From Shimia sp022448905 (GTDB lineage Bacteria > Pseudomonadota > Alphaproteobacteria > Rhodobacterales > Rhodobacteraceae): 64,000 bases of DNA. Where the stretch lies: NCBI RefSeq assembly GCF_047126315.1, contig NZ_CP138953.1, positions 1,426,001-1,490,000 on the forward strand, in the 5' to 3' direction. The notes under the pieces were generated by a model, which searched no databases, had not been told where the DNA came from, and saw only the letters and a list, made by a program, of their open reading frames with translations. The translations under genes were made by a program, and so were the position numbers. Below, one piece after another: positions 17,020 through 25,606 of the stretch (positions within the stretch are counted from its first letter, which is position 1; the number at the start of each line of letters is the position of its first letter).

Positions 17020-18390
17020 ATGTCTATCCCACAGTCCGGCGGCGGGCCGATTGAGCATCACGACCAACTGGCGGAATACCTCAGCTCTGGCTGCAAACCC
17101 AAAGAAGACTGGCGTATTGGCACCGAGCACGAGAAGTTTGGCTATTGTAAAGACACGCTGAAGCCGCTGCCTTATGAAGGCAAACGCTCCATTCTGGCGG
17201 TGCTGGAAGGCCTGCGTGATGGCCACGGCTGGTCCCCGCTGGAAGAAGGCGGCAAGCTGATCGGCTTGGAGAAAGACGGCGCCAATGTGAGTCTTGAGCC
17301 GGGGGGGCAGCTGGAGCTGTCCGGTGCGCCGCTCGAGAGCATCCACCAGACCTGTGATGAGGTGAACCAACACCTGACCGATGTGAAAGACATCGCCGAC
17401 AAGATCGGAGTGGGGTTCATTGGGCTTGGCGCGGCGCCGATCTGGAGCCATGAGCAGATGCCGGTGATGCCCAAAGGGCGTTACAAGCTGATGACCGATT
17501 ACATGGACCGCGTGGGCACCATGGGCAAGGTCATGATGTATCGGACCTGCACCGTGCAGGTGAACCTCGATTTTGCCTCTGAGGCGGACATGGTGCAGAA
17601 GCTGCGCGTGGCGCTGGCGTTGCAGCCGGTGGCGAATGCGTTGTTTGCCAATTCGCCGTTTCTGGATGGCAAACCCAATGGGGTGAAATCCACACGGGGG
17701 CTGGTCTGGCGCAATCTGGATGACGACCGCACCGGCATGTTGCCGTTTGTGTTTGAAGAGGGTTTTGGCTTTGAGCGTTGGGTGCAATATGCGCTCGATG
17801 TGCCGATGTATTTTGTCTATCGCGACGGAAAATACATCGACGCGCTGGGCATGTCCTTCCGCGACTTCCTGAAAGGCGAGCTGCCGGCCCTGCCCGGCGA
17901 GATGCCTACCCTGAGCGATTGGGCGGATCACCTGACCACCGCCTTCCCTGAGGCGCGGATCAAGAAATTCATGGAAATGCGCGGCGCGGACGGTGGTCCA
18001 TGGCGGCGGCTTTGTGCTCTGCCCGCGTTCTGGGTGGGGCTGATGTATGATCAATCCTCGCTGGATGCGGCCTGGGATCTGGTGAAAGGCTGGGATGCGG
18101 AGACGCGGGAGGCGCTGCGGGTTGCGGCCAGTGAAGACGGGCTTCAGGCGCAGGTGGGTGGCATCAAGATGCACGATCTGGCGCGGGAGGTGCTGGCGAT
18201 CTCCGAGGCCGGTCTGGTGGCGCGGGCCAAGCCGGGAGCTGGTGGGTTGGTGCCTAATGAGACCCATTTCCTGAACGCGCTGAAGGAAAGCGTGGAGAGT
18301 GGCAAGGTCCCGGCGGATGAGCTTCTGGAGCGGTATCACGGCGACTGGAACGGTGATCTGAGCCAGATCTACGGCGAGTACAGCTACTGA
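17020..18390 (+). CDS. gshA: Glutamate--cysteine ligase (plant/alphaproteobacterial class)
   Basis: A 456-residue enzyme of the GCS2-type used by plants and alphaproteobacteria, catalysing ATP-dependent gamma-glutamylcysteine formation, the first step of glutathione synthesis. Landmarks are IGTEHEKFGY near residue 33 (substrate and metal binding), LEPGGQLELSGAP, and YRTCTVQVNLDF. The length is typical. The ATG at 17020 follows GCAGGAGCGG. No gshB is adjacent. Confidence 0.96.
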   Translation: MSIPQSGGGPIEHHDQLAEYLSSGCKPKEDWRIGTEHEKFGYCKDTLKPLPYEGKRSILAVLEGLRDGHGWSPLEEGGKLIGLEKDGANVSLEPGGQLELSGAPLESIHQTCDEVNQHLTDVKDIADKIGVGFIGLGAAPIWSHEQMPVMPKGRYKLMTDYMDRVGTMGKVMMYRTCTVQVNLDFASEADMVQKLRVALALQPVANALFANSPFLDGKPNGVKSTRGLVWRNLDDDRTGMLPFVFEEGFGFERWVQYALDVPMYFVYRDGKYIDALGMSFRDFLKGELPALPGEMPTLSDWADHLTTAFPEARIKKFMEMRGADGGPWRRLCALPAFWVGLMYDQSSLDAAWDLVKGWDAETREALRVAASEDGLQAQVGGIKMHDLAREVLAISEAGLVARAKPGAGGLVPNETHFLNALKESVESGKVPADELLERYHGDWNGDLSQIYGEYSY

Positions 18391-18403
18391 TTTCGGTGAA
18401 CGC

Positions 18404-18434
18404 GAACGCCGCTGGCTTAAAGCAGGTGGCGTTC
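18404..18434. terminator. Hairpin between convergent gshA and the paralog array
   Basis: GAACGCC (18404-18410) pairs with GGCGTTC (18428-18434). It overlaps the last codons of the minus-strand gene ending at 18417. No T-run follows, so it is only a candidate terminator. Confidence 0.35.
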
Positions 18435-18857
18435 GGTGTGGCAGGTTTCAGGGAAGTACTTGAGGCTGTCTTCCGGCAAGTTGAGCACTGCAAATGCCTC
18501 TGGGTACCCGGGAAGAACGTGCAAGCGAATTGGGATTTCTTTGGCCGCGATCATGCTTTCGTACATGAGGATTGCTGGTTCAGACACTTTGGTGCTGCCC
18601 ACCAGACAAATGTCCATGCCTGAGTCCACGCTGCCATGCGTCTGCTTTGAGTGCGTGGTGAATTCATGCACTTCGTCATAGCCAATTTCAAAAGAGGTTA
18701 CCTGGAAAAAGTCGCTGATTTCGGCCATGCCGGACCGGTATTCCGGCCGTTGATAGCAGGCTTGGGTCTCTTCAAAGAGTTCCTTTGGCGTGACCTGTCC
18801 AGAATAAATGATGTGGACGAGATTGAGCTCGGGAATGATCGTTAGGCTGACGGGCAT
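18417..18857 (-). CDS. Tandem-array paralog A (unknown family, STAS-like pattern)
   Basis: A 146-residue member of the six-gene family in this window. The start ATG at 18857 (MPVSLTIIPELNLVH) has AAGGAAAG just upstream and aligns with the starts of the paralogs. Shared features: GxVT near residue 20, GMAEISDF at about 47, IGYDEVHEF at about 61, VLPGYPEAFAVLNLP near 120, and the C-terminal FPETCHTERHLL that gives the family pattern FP-x2-C-x2-E-x-H-L-L. Alternation of strands and helices recalls SpoIIAA-like/STAS domains. No signal peptide or membrane helix. Function unknown; last gene of the array. Confidence 0.75.
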   Translation of the reverse strand: MPVSLTIIPELNLVHIIYSGQVTPKELFEETQACYQRPEYRSGMAEISDFFQVTSFEIGYDEVHEFTTHSKQTHGSVDSGMDICLVGSTKVSEPAILMYESMIAAKEIPIRLHVLPGYPEAFAVLNLPEDSLKYFPETCHTERHLL

Positions 18858-18981
18858 CGCTTTCCTTTTGATTAGTTTGCGATGCATCTTTTGTTAGAGC
18901 AACCTTTTCTCACCTTGCACGACAGATTTTGCGGCGTGTTTTCGCAAATTGGGATTTGGGAAAGGCAGAAGGTTTGTTTGC

Positions 18982-19422
18982 CTAGAACAGGTGACTTTCC
19001 TTACGGCAGAAATCTGGGAAATAGGCGAGGCCTGCGGCAGGCAGGTTGAGCAAGGCCAAAACTTCGGGGTAGCCGGGCACGACGGTGACTTCAAATGGGG
19101 CGTTGCTGGCGGCGGAGAGGTTTTCATACATCGCCATGGCCGCAGCGGTGATCGGGGTTTCGCCCACCAGAACAAGTTGAATAGGCTCGGTCACATCGCG
19201 GTAGGTTTCGGTTGTTTGCTTGGCGTAAGCCATCATTTCATCAAAGCCGATGTCGACCTCGGTCACTTGTGACAGGTCATTGATGCCGGGCATGCCCATT
19301 TCAAAGGCTGGGTTCTGGTGCCGTTTGGTTTGCTCGTCATAGAGATCCTGAATGGTCACGCGCCCGGTATAGACGTTGTGTACCACCTGAAGCTCGGGAA
19401 TGACGGAAACGCTGATCGGCAA
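18982..19422 (-). CDS. Tandem-array paralog B (unknown family)
   Basis: A 146-residue paralog. It must start at the TTG at 19422 (reads M/L-PISVSVIPELQVVH): AAGGA lies seven bases upstream and the resulting length equals that of paralogs A, C and F exactly. Conserved sites: GRVT, GMPGINDLSQV, IGFDEMMAY, VVPGYPEVLALLNLP and C-terminal FPDFCRKESHLF, where the last Leu is Phe. 124 bases separate it from paralog A, so each gene may have its own promoter. Confidence 0.72.
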   Translation of the reverse strand: MPISVSVIPELQVVHNVYTGRVTIQDLYDEQTKRHQNPAFEMGMPGINDLSQVTEVDIGFDEMMAYAKQTTETYRDVTEPIQLVLVGETPITAAAMAMYENLSAASNAPFEVTVVPGYPEVLALLNLPAAGLAYFPDFCRKESHLF

Positions 19423-19557
19423 TCTCAAATCCTTTCCAGAAGTGTGCAGCGTATTGAAACCTATTTCAAGCATTGCGCTAGGAACGCAATTGGGGAGGGC
19501 GCGTCTATGGGAGTGTTTCGGCGGCAGGTATTGCCTGGCGAGGTTGGTCCCAAGGGA

Positions 19558-19998
19558 TCAGAGCAGGTGACTCTCTTGCTGGCACGATTCCGGGAAGTGT
19601 CGGATAGCCTCGGCAGGCAAATCCAGCAGCGCAAGCACTTCGGGATAACCGTCGGCTGTCTCGATTTTGGCCTTCGGGTCCTGCACGGCGACGAGATTTT
19701 GGAACATCTCCACCATCAGGGCGGGCTGTCCGGTGAGGCCGAGAAAGATAACATGTAAAGCCGCGCCCTGGTCTGCGTGCAGCGTTGCCAGCTCTTTGAC
19801 AAAAGACTGGTGGATGTCGAAGCGGGTGTCGATGAAGCCAACCTGAGACATGTCCGCGATTTCGGGCATGCCGAAGCGATAGTCCGGTTGGGCCTAGCAT
19901 TTGGTGAGCGCGCCGCGTAGCTCATCTTCGATAAGGGTTCCAGTTCCGACGACGTGAACCAGGGACAATTGCGGGAGGATCGTCGCGGTGACCGGCAT
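19558..19998 (-). pseudogene. Tandem-array paralog C with in-frame amber at codon 35
   Basis: A 147-codon frame, the same length as paralogs A, B and F, starting at the ATG at 19998 (MPVTATILPQLSLVH). Codon 35, in LTKC-stop-AQPDYRFGM, is TAG (19896-19894); paralogs have Tyr (A, F) or His (B, D, E) there. Downstream the frame is intact to FPESCQQESHLL. The GFDE motif is altered (TRFDI), so this copy is also the most diverged at a usually conserved site. Reinitiation at ATG 19869 would give a 103-residue fragment. Probably a decaying copy; a sequencing error or suppression is possible. Confidence 0.75.
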
Positions 19999-20075
19999 CG
20001 GGCGTTCCTCAGTGTAGGCATCCTGAGTTAAGGATTGCGCACTAAGAGCGCAGGGTCAAGAAACTCCGGTGACGG

Positions 20076-20531
20076 TCAAGAGGACAGGCGATTGAGCAGG
20101 TGCGCTTCGCTGCGGCAGTCTTCGGGGAAGAGGTCGATGGTGCGGCGGGGCAAATCTAGGATGGCGAGGATGTCGGGGAAGCCCTGCACGATGTCGACGC
20201 TGGCGATGCCGTCTTCGAGCTCTGACAAAGAGCGGAACATTTCCGCCAGCCAAATGCTTTGGTCGTTGTTGCAGACAATAAAGATATGCACATGTTCGCC
20301 GCGCTCGCGGTGGCGCTGCTGGATGCCGGCGGTGAAGGCCTTCATCTCGTCAAACCCCACGTCGAAGTCTTCGAGATTGAGCATATCGAGGATCATATGC
20401 ATGCCGGGCGTGAAGTCTGGATTGGCATGCAGGGCCTGGGACGACGTGGTGAAGTCCTCAAAAGTGACGCTACCTGTAAAGCGGCTGTACACCAGCGGAG
20501 CCGGGGTCAGCAGTTGGCTTTCAATCGGCAT
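20076..20531 (-). CDS. Tandem-array paralog D (unknown family, longer subgroup)
   Basis: A 151-residue paralog; the ATG at 20531 (MPIESQLLTP) is five bases after GGGAG. It forms a subgroup with E: the core has GSVTFEDF, GMHMILDML, VGFDEMKAF, QGFPDILAILDLP, then FPEDCRSEAHLL extended by NRLSS. The central strand HVHIFIVCNNDQ is well conserved with E (HIFIVCSSEQ). No known function. Confidence 0.75.
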   Translation of the reverse strand: MPIESQLLTPAPLVYSRFTGSVTFEDFTTSSQALHANPDFTPGMHMILDMLNLEDFDVGFDEMKAFTAGIQQRHRERGEHVHIFIVCNNDQSIWLAEMFRSLSELEDGIASVDIVQGFPDILAILDLPRRTIDLFPEDCRSEAHLLNRLSS

Positions 20532-20691
20532 GGGCACTCCCTAGTTTGGCGCCGTGTCGGTTTTGCCGTGGTCCAGTCGGCTCACGTTTAGGATGAGTGG
20601 CCCATGCGCATGTGTCAAGTGACACAGGCTGCTCCGCTGAGGGTGCTAGGGGAGCGTTAAGGAAGCCTTTTCAGTGAAGACCGGTTTCGTT

Positions 20692-21147
20692 TCAGGAGCT
20701 GCGACGGTTGAGCAGGTGGGACTCGGTTTGACAGTCTTCGGGGAATAGCTTGATGGTGTCCGGTGGCAGGTCAAGCAGGGCGAGGACTTCTGGGAAGCCG
20801 TGCAGGATGTCGATGTTGGCCAGGCCGGGTTCCAGGTCGACCAGGGCGCGGAACATTTCCGCCAGCCAGCGGCCTTGTTCGCTGCTGCAGACAATGAAGA
20901 TGTGCACCGGTTTGCCCCGGGCGCTGTGACGGTTGCGGGTCAGGGCGGCAAAGTCGCGCATCTGGTCAAAACCGATGTCAAAATCGGTCACGTCGAGCAT
21001 GTCGACCACGGTGTGGGTGCCCGGCACATAGGCCGGATCGGCGTGCAGCGCTTGGGAGGAGGCGGTCAATTCGGCCATGGTGACATGGCCGGAGAACCGG
21101 CGGTAGGCCAGAGCGGCGGGACTGAGGATTTGGTTCTCGATGGGCAT
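20692..21147 (-). CDS. Tandem-array paralog E (unknown family, longer subgroup)
   Basis: A 151-residue paralog, closest to D in both sequence and length; starts at ATG 21147 (MPIENQILSP) behind a GGGG-containing leader. Conserved sites: GHVTMAEL, GTHTVVDML, IGFDQMRDF, HGFPEVLALLDLP, FPEDCQTESHLL plus NRRSS. D and E look like the most recent duplication in the array. Cytoplasmic by sequence. Confidence 0.75.
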   Translation of the reverse strand: MPIENQILSPAALAYRRFSGHVTMAELTASSQALHADPAYVPGTHTVVDMLDVTDFDIGFDQMRDFAALTRNRHSARGKPVHIFIVCSSEQGRWLAEMFRALVDLEPGLANIDILHGFPEVLALLDLPPDTIKLFPEDCQTESHLLNRRSS

Positions 21148-21283
21148 GAACACCCCAAGTCTTCAGGCTGAACCCTTTGGTGATACGGAAGCGCGCGCAA
21201 GTCACACGGTACCGGTTTCTTCATGGCAATTTATGCCAAAATAACATCCCAAAAATGGAATTCAATAGGAATGAAGCAAAGCC

Positions 21284-21724
21284 TTAGAGCAGATGGGTTT
21301 CATCCTGGCAGTGGGGCGGGAATTCGGCGATCTGGTCTTCGGACAGATCTAGGGCAGCGAAGATTTCTGGATAACCGGGCATCACGTGCAGATCTACGGT
21401 GCTGGGCAGGGTTTCTGAAAAGGCCATGAACATCTCGCCGATGGAAAATCCTAGTTGATTTTGGTCGAGCAAAAATAGGGTCAACGGCTCTGCGTTGGCG
21501 TTGTGAAACTCGGTGAACGCCTTGGTGAATGTGAGCATGTCATCGTAGCCGGCCTGCATGTCGGTGACGCCGCGAAAATCCCCCACTTCGGTCATGCCGT
21601 GGATGTAGCCCGGGTCCTGATAGGCACGCGTGAGGGCGGCCCAGAGTTCGCCGGGCAGGACGGTGCCGTATAATTCGACGTGCAAAAGCGCGGATTTCGG
21701 CAGGAGGGTGGTTCTGACAGGCAC
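21284..21724 (-). CDS. Tandem-array paralog F (unknown family)
   Basis: A 146-residue paralog, first gene of the array. The GTG at 21724 (V-PVRTTLLPKSALLH) is chosen over the longer frame because AAAGGAG stands five bases upstream and the length then matches A, B and C. Conserved sites: GTVLPGEL, GMTEVGDF, AGYDDMLTF, VMPGYPEIFAALDLS and FPPHCQDETHLL. It lies 107 bases downstream of mdeB on the same strand. Confidence 0.75.
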   Translation of the reverse strand: MPVRTTLLPKSALLHVELYGTVLPGELWAALTRAYQDPGYIHGMTEVGDFRGVTDMQAGYDDMLTFTKAFTEFHNANAEPLTLFLLDQNQLGFSIGEMFMAFSETLPSTVDLHVMPGYPEIFAALDLSEDQIAEFPPHCQDETHLL

Positions 21725-21831
21725 GCGGGCTCCTTTGTGGCAGGCGAATGAGATGCCTGTGACAAGCATGCGGGCGCGATGTGGCCGGCGTCAAGAGGGG
21801 CGCCGCCTGCCGCGGCGGTAGACGTGTGGCG

Positions 21832-24204
21832 TTACCTTTGCGGCAAAAGGCTGCGGCCCGAGGTCAGCGCGTTGATGCGGGAGACGATGGTGGCGGCGTC
21901 CAGCCCGTGGTGCCGGTAGAGGTCGCCGATGGTGCCGGTTTGGCCGAAGTGCTCCACGCCTAGCGGTAGGGTTTGATGGCCCTGCACTGCGCCGAGCCAG
22001 CTCAGCGTGGCGGGGTGGCCGTCGATCACTGTGAGCAGGCGGCAATGGGGCGGCAGCTCGGACAAAAGCCGCTCGATGTGGCTTTGGGCCGACATTTGCC
22101 CCCGCGCGCGGGCACGTTGCGCGGCGGTCCAGCCGGCGTTGAGGCGGTCCGCAGAAGTGACGGCCAAAACGCCGATGTCGCGGCGGTCGTTGGCGATTTG
22201 ACCAGCGGCTTTGATGGCTTCCGGCGCAACAGACCCTTGGTAGGCAATCACAACCTCGCAGTTGGGGCCGGGTTTGCGCAGCCAGTAGGCACCATCGATT
22301 GCGCCCTGTTTGAACGCGTCATCGTTGCGCTTGCCCGGCTGCTCAATCGGGTTGGTGGTCAGGCGCAGATAGACAGAGCCGCCGGTTTCATCGCGCAGCC
22401 AGGTGCGCTCGTCGGGATCGCCTTCGCCATCGCGTTGCAGGTAGTCAAAGGCCCATTCCATGATCACGGCTAGCTCATCGGCAAAGGCCGGTTCAAAGGA
22501 AGCGAGGCCGTCTTGGGACATGCCGATCAAAGGCGAGGCAATGGATTGATGCGCGCCGCCTTCGGGTGCAAGCGTCACGCCGGAGGGGGTGCCCACCAGC
22601 AGGAAGCGGGCGTCTTGATAGCAGGCGTAGTTGAGCGCATCGAGACCGCGGGACACAAAAGGATCGTAGACGGTGCCGATGGGGATCAGGCGTTTGCCAA
22701 AGAGGGAGTGGGATAAGCCTGCGGCCCCCAGCAGGAGCATCAGGTTCATCTCGGCAATGCCCAGCTCAATGTGCTGGCCTTCCGGCGTGAACTCCCATTT
22801 GGCTGTTGAGGGAATGCGGTGCTCGATAAAGGCGTCGGCCTGGGCCTTGCGGGCAAAGAGCTTGCGGCGGTTGACCCATGGGCCGAGGTTGGTGGTGCCG
22901 GTCACATCGGGCGAGGTGGTCACGATGCGCGCGGCAAGGTCGCTGTCGCCTTTGGAGAGGTCATCGAGAATTTTGCCAAAGGCCATTTGCGTGGAAGTCT
23001 CGCGGTCACTGTCGAGCGAGATGGCCGGAACCGGGAGTTTGGCGTCGGTAAACCGGCGTGGCCCTTGGGCAAAGAAAGGCACTTCGGAGAGGAAGTCGCG
23101 CAGGGCGGCTGGGGCGGCGACGGTGGCCATCGGCTCCCATTCCTGACCTTCGGCCACACCCATGTGTTTTTGCCAAGTCGCCATCTGGGTCTTGTTCATC
23201 AACCCGCCGTGGTTGTCCTTGTGACCGGCGATGGGCGTGCCCCAGCCTTTGATGGTGTAGGCCAGAAAACAGGTTGGGCGGTCGTGGTCGATGGCGGCGA
23301 AGGTCTCGGCCATGGTTTCCACGCAGTTGCCGCCGAAGTTTTCCATCAGTTCGGCCAACTCGTCGTCGCTGCGCCGATCTAGGAGCGCCGTAACGTCGCC
23401 TTGGTCGCCAAGATCGTCCATCAGGTGTTTCCGCCAGACCGCCCCGCCCATGAAGGTCAAGGCGGAGTAGTCTTGGTTAGGGCAATTGTCGATCCAGTCG
23501 CGCAACTTGTCACCGCCGGGCTCGGCAAAGGCAGCACGTTGCAGGGCGCCGTATTTCACGCGGACTACGTCCCAGCCAAAGGCGTCAAAGATCTTCTCAA
23601 CCCGTTCAAACAGGCCTTCGCGCACGATGCCGTCCAAGGATTGGCGGTTGTAGTCGATGATCCACCAGGTGTTGCGCAGGTCGTTTTTCCAGCCCTCTTG
23701 CAGGGCCTCATAGACGTTGCCTTCGTCCAGTTCCGCATCGCCCACCAGCGCCACCATATGGCCCTGCGGCGCGTCCGCGCCCCAGTCTTTGGCGGTGATG
23801 TAGTCTTGGATCAGCGAGGCGAAGGAGGTGATTGCCACGCCAAGCCCCACGGAGCCGGTGGAGAAATCCACATCGTCGATGTCTTTGGTGCGGCTGGGGT
23901 AGCTTTGCACGCCGCCAAAGCCGCGGAAGTTTTCCATTTTCTCGCGTGTCTGATTGCCCATCAGATATTGCATCGCATGGAAGATTGGCGAGGCGTGGGG
24001 TTTCACGGCAACGCGGTCTTCAGGCTTGAGCGTGGCAAAGTAGAGCGCGGTCATGATCGAAACCATGGAGGCGGAGGACGCCTGGTGGCCGCCGATCTTG
24101 ATGCCGTCTTCTTTGGGCCGGATGTGGTTGGCGTTGTGGATCATCCAATGGGACAGCCACAGCAGGCGTTGTTCGATGGTCTTCAGGTGCTGGGTGTCGT
24201 TCAT
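21832..24204 (-). CDS. mdeB: Homodimeric 2-oxoacid dehydrogenase E1, MdeB-like (2-oxobutyrate)
   Basis: A 790-residue thiamine-diphosphate enzyme of the AceE type. The ThDP motif is GDAELDEGNVYEAL ending near Asn in the next segment; the N-terminal GGHQASSASMVSIMTAL and FGGVQSYPSRT are AceE landmarks. It is about 100 residues shorter than E. coli AceE. Gene order mdeR/mdeA-mdeB is that known from Pseudomonas putida, where MdeB is an E1 preferring 2-oxobutyrate made by methionine gamma-lyase, giving propionyl-CoA with E2/E3 supplied from elsewhere. No lipoyl E2 gene is adjacent. 69 bases separate it from mdeA. Confidence 0.85.
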   Translation of the reverse strand: MNDTQHLKTIEQRLLWLSHWMIHNANHIRPKEDGIKIGGHQASSASMVSIMTALYFATLKPEDRVAVKPHASPIFHAMQYLMGNQTREKMENFRGFGGVQSYPSRTKDIDDVDFSTGSVGLGVAITSFASLIQDYITAKDWGADAPQGHMVALVGDAELDEGNVYEALQEGWKNDLRNTWWIIDYNRQSLDGIVREGLFERVEKIFDAFGWDVVRVKYGALQRAAFAEPGGDKLRDWIDNCPNQDYSALTFMGGAVWRKHLMDDLGDQGDVTALLDRRSDDELAELMENFGGNCVETMAETFAAIDHDRPTCFLAYTIKGWGTPIAGHKDNHGGLMNKTQMATWQKHMGVAEGQEWEPMATVAAPAALRDFLSEVPFFAQGPRRFTDAKLPVPAISLDSDRETSTQMAFGKILDDLSKGDSDLAARIVTTSPDVTGTTNLGPWVNRRKLFARKAQADAFIEHRIPSTAKWEFTPEGQHIELGIAEMNLMLLLGAAGLSHSLFGKRLIPIGTVYDPFVSRGLDALNYACYQDARFLLVGTPSGVTLAPEGGAHQSIASPLIGMSQDGLASFEPAFADELAVIMEWAFDYLQRDGEGDPDERTWLRDETGGSVYLRLTTNPIEQPGKRNDDAFKQGAIDGAYWLRKPGPNCEVVIAYQGSVAPEAIKAAGQIANDRRDIGVLAVTSADRLNAGWTAAQRARARGQMSAQSHIERLLSELPPHCRLLTVIDGHPATLSWLGAVQGHQTLPLGVEHFGQTGTIGDLYRHHGLDAATIVSRINALTSGRSLLPQR

Positions 24205-24273
24205 TGTCTGGCTCCGGTGGGCAATCGGGGAGAGTGGCCTTGGCGCAAGTGTAGCACGCCAAGGCCGAAGGGC

Positions 24274-25488
24274 TTATTCCGCTGCGATGCGGGTGGGCAG
24301 GGCGTCTAGCGCTTGGGCGAGGTCGGCGAGGATGTCCTCAACCTCTTCAAGACCTACGGACAGACGCACGAGGCCTTCGGTGATGTTGTGCGCGGCGCGC
24401 TCTTCGGGCGTGTAGGTGGAATGGGTCATGGAGGCCGGGTGCTGGATCAGGCTTTCGGCGTCGCCCAAAGACACCGCCCGCTGGATGAGGTTGAGGTTGT
24501 TCATCAGCGCGATACCCGCGTCGTGGCCTTCGACCAGTTCAAAGGCGATCATCGCGCCGGGTTTGTCCATTTGGCGCTCTGCCAGCTCATGCTGTGGGAA
24601 ACTCTTTAGGCCCGGGAAGGACACGGATTCAATGGCCGGGTGGCTTTCGAGCCATTCCGCAACGGTGATCGCGGATTGCACATGGCGGTCCAGACGCAGG
24701 GCCAGGGTTTTGAGGCCGCGCAAGATCAGCATGGCATTAAACGGCGCCATGACCGCGCCGGTCATGTCTTTCATGCCGACCAGACGGATGTCGGCAATTT
24801 GCTCGGCGGTGCCGACCACAAGACCGGCCACCACATCGCCGTGGCCCCCGAGATACTTGGTGGCGGAGTGCAGCACGATGTCTGCGCCCAGTTCGATAGG
24901 GCGGGTCAGGTAGGGCGTAGCGTAGGTGTTGTCGACCACCACGGTGGCGTCCACGCTGTGCGCAATTTTGGATGCGGCGGCGATGTCGACCAGACGCATG
25001 TTGGGGTTGGCCGGGGTTTCGAAATACACCACGCGGGTTTTGTCTGAGACAGCGGCGCGCAGATTTTCGATATTGGTCATGTCGACATGGGTGATGGTCA
25101 CGCCCCATTTCGCCAGACCATGCTGCATGAAGGCAAAGGTGCAGCCATACAGCGTTTTGTCGACGATGAGTTCGTCGCCAGGGGAGAGCAGGGTCCAGAG
25201 CGTGGCGGTGATGCCGCCCATGCCGGAGGCCAAGGCCAGACCGGCTTCGGCCCCTTCGAGTGTGGCGATGCGCTGCTCCAGCAGATCGCAGGTTGGATTT
25301 GAGATGCGCGAATAGATGTGCCCCACGCGGTCACCGGCAAACATCTCGCCACCGGCCTGCGCGGTTTCAAAAGTGAAAGTGGAGGTCAGGTGCAGCGGTG
25401 GGGTCAGCGCGCCTTCGTTGTCCTGCGGATCATAGGCGTGGTGGATGGCGCGGGTGGCGAAGCCTTGTGGGGCGTTGCGTTTGGTCAT
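24274..25488 (-). CDS. mdeA: L-methionine gamma-lyase
   Basis: A 404-residue PLP enzyme of the Cys/Met metabolism family. The Schiff-base lysine is Lys211 in SATKYLGG. Residues known from P. putida MGL fall at the same numbers: Tyr59 and Arg61 (IYSR), Tyr114, and Cys116 (YGCTF), the cysteine that marks methionine gamma-lyase rather than cystathionine lyases or synthases. It splits methionine to methanethiol, ammonia and 2-oxobutyrate. Methanethiol formation is notable for a marine bacterium. Divergent from mdeR with a 118-base promoter region. Confidence 0.92.
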   Translation of the reverse strand: MTKRNAPQGFATRAIHHAYDPQDNEGALTPPLHLTSTFTFETAQAGGEMFAGDRVGHIYSRISNPTCDLLEQRIATLEGAEAGLALASGMGGITATLWTLLSPGDELIVDKTLYGCTFAFMQHGLAKWGVTITHVDMTNIENLRAAVSDKTRVVYFETPANPNMRLVDIAAASKIAHSVDATVVVDNTYATPYLTRPIELGADIVLHSATKYLGGHGDVVAGLVVGTAEQIADIRLVGMKDMTGAVMAPFNAMLILRGLKTLALRLDRHVQSAITVAEWLESHPAIESVSFPGLKSFPQHELAERQMDKPGAMIAFELVEGHDAGIALMNNLNLIQRAVSLGDAESLIQHPASMTHSTYTPEERAAHNITEGLVRLSVGLEEVEDILADLAQALDALPTRIAAE

Positions 25489-25578
25489 GGGAAGGGTCCT
25501 CGCGTGAAACTGTTAAGGTCAGTTTGGGGGAGGTTGCGGGGCATGTGATTGCGAAAAATAGCGCAGTTGGGTAGAATG

Positions 25579-25595
25579 TTGGCATAATCTGCCAA
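25579..25595. promoter_or_regulatory. Inverted repeat in mdeA-mdeR promoter region, candidate Lrp-type operator
   Basis: TTGGCA (25579-25584), spacer TAATC, TGCCAA (25590-25595): a perfect 6-bp dyad 12 bases before the mdeR start, overlapping a CATAAT that resembles a -10 box. It would fit autoregulation by MdeR. Confidence 0.5.
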
Positions 25596-25606
25596 GGAGT
25601 CGCGAG

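Noticed and set aside
16981..18339. 452-codon minus-strand frame
   Set aside because: Entirely antisense to gshA, rich in His/Arg/Gln as expected of a shadow frame.
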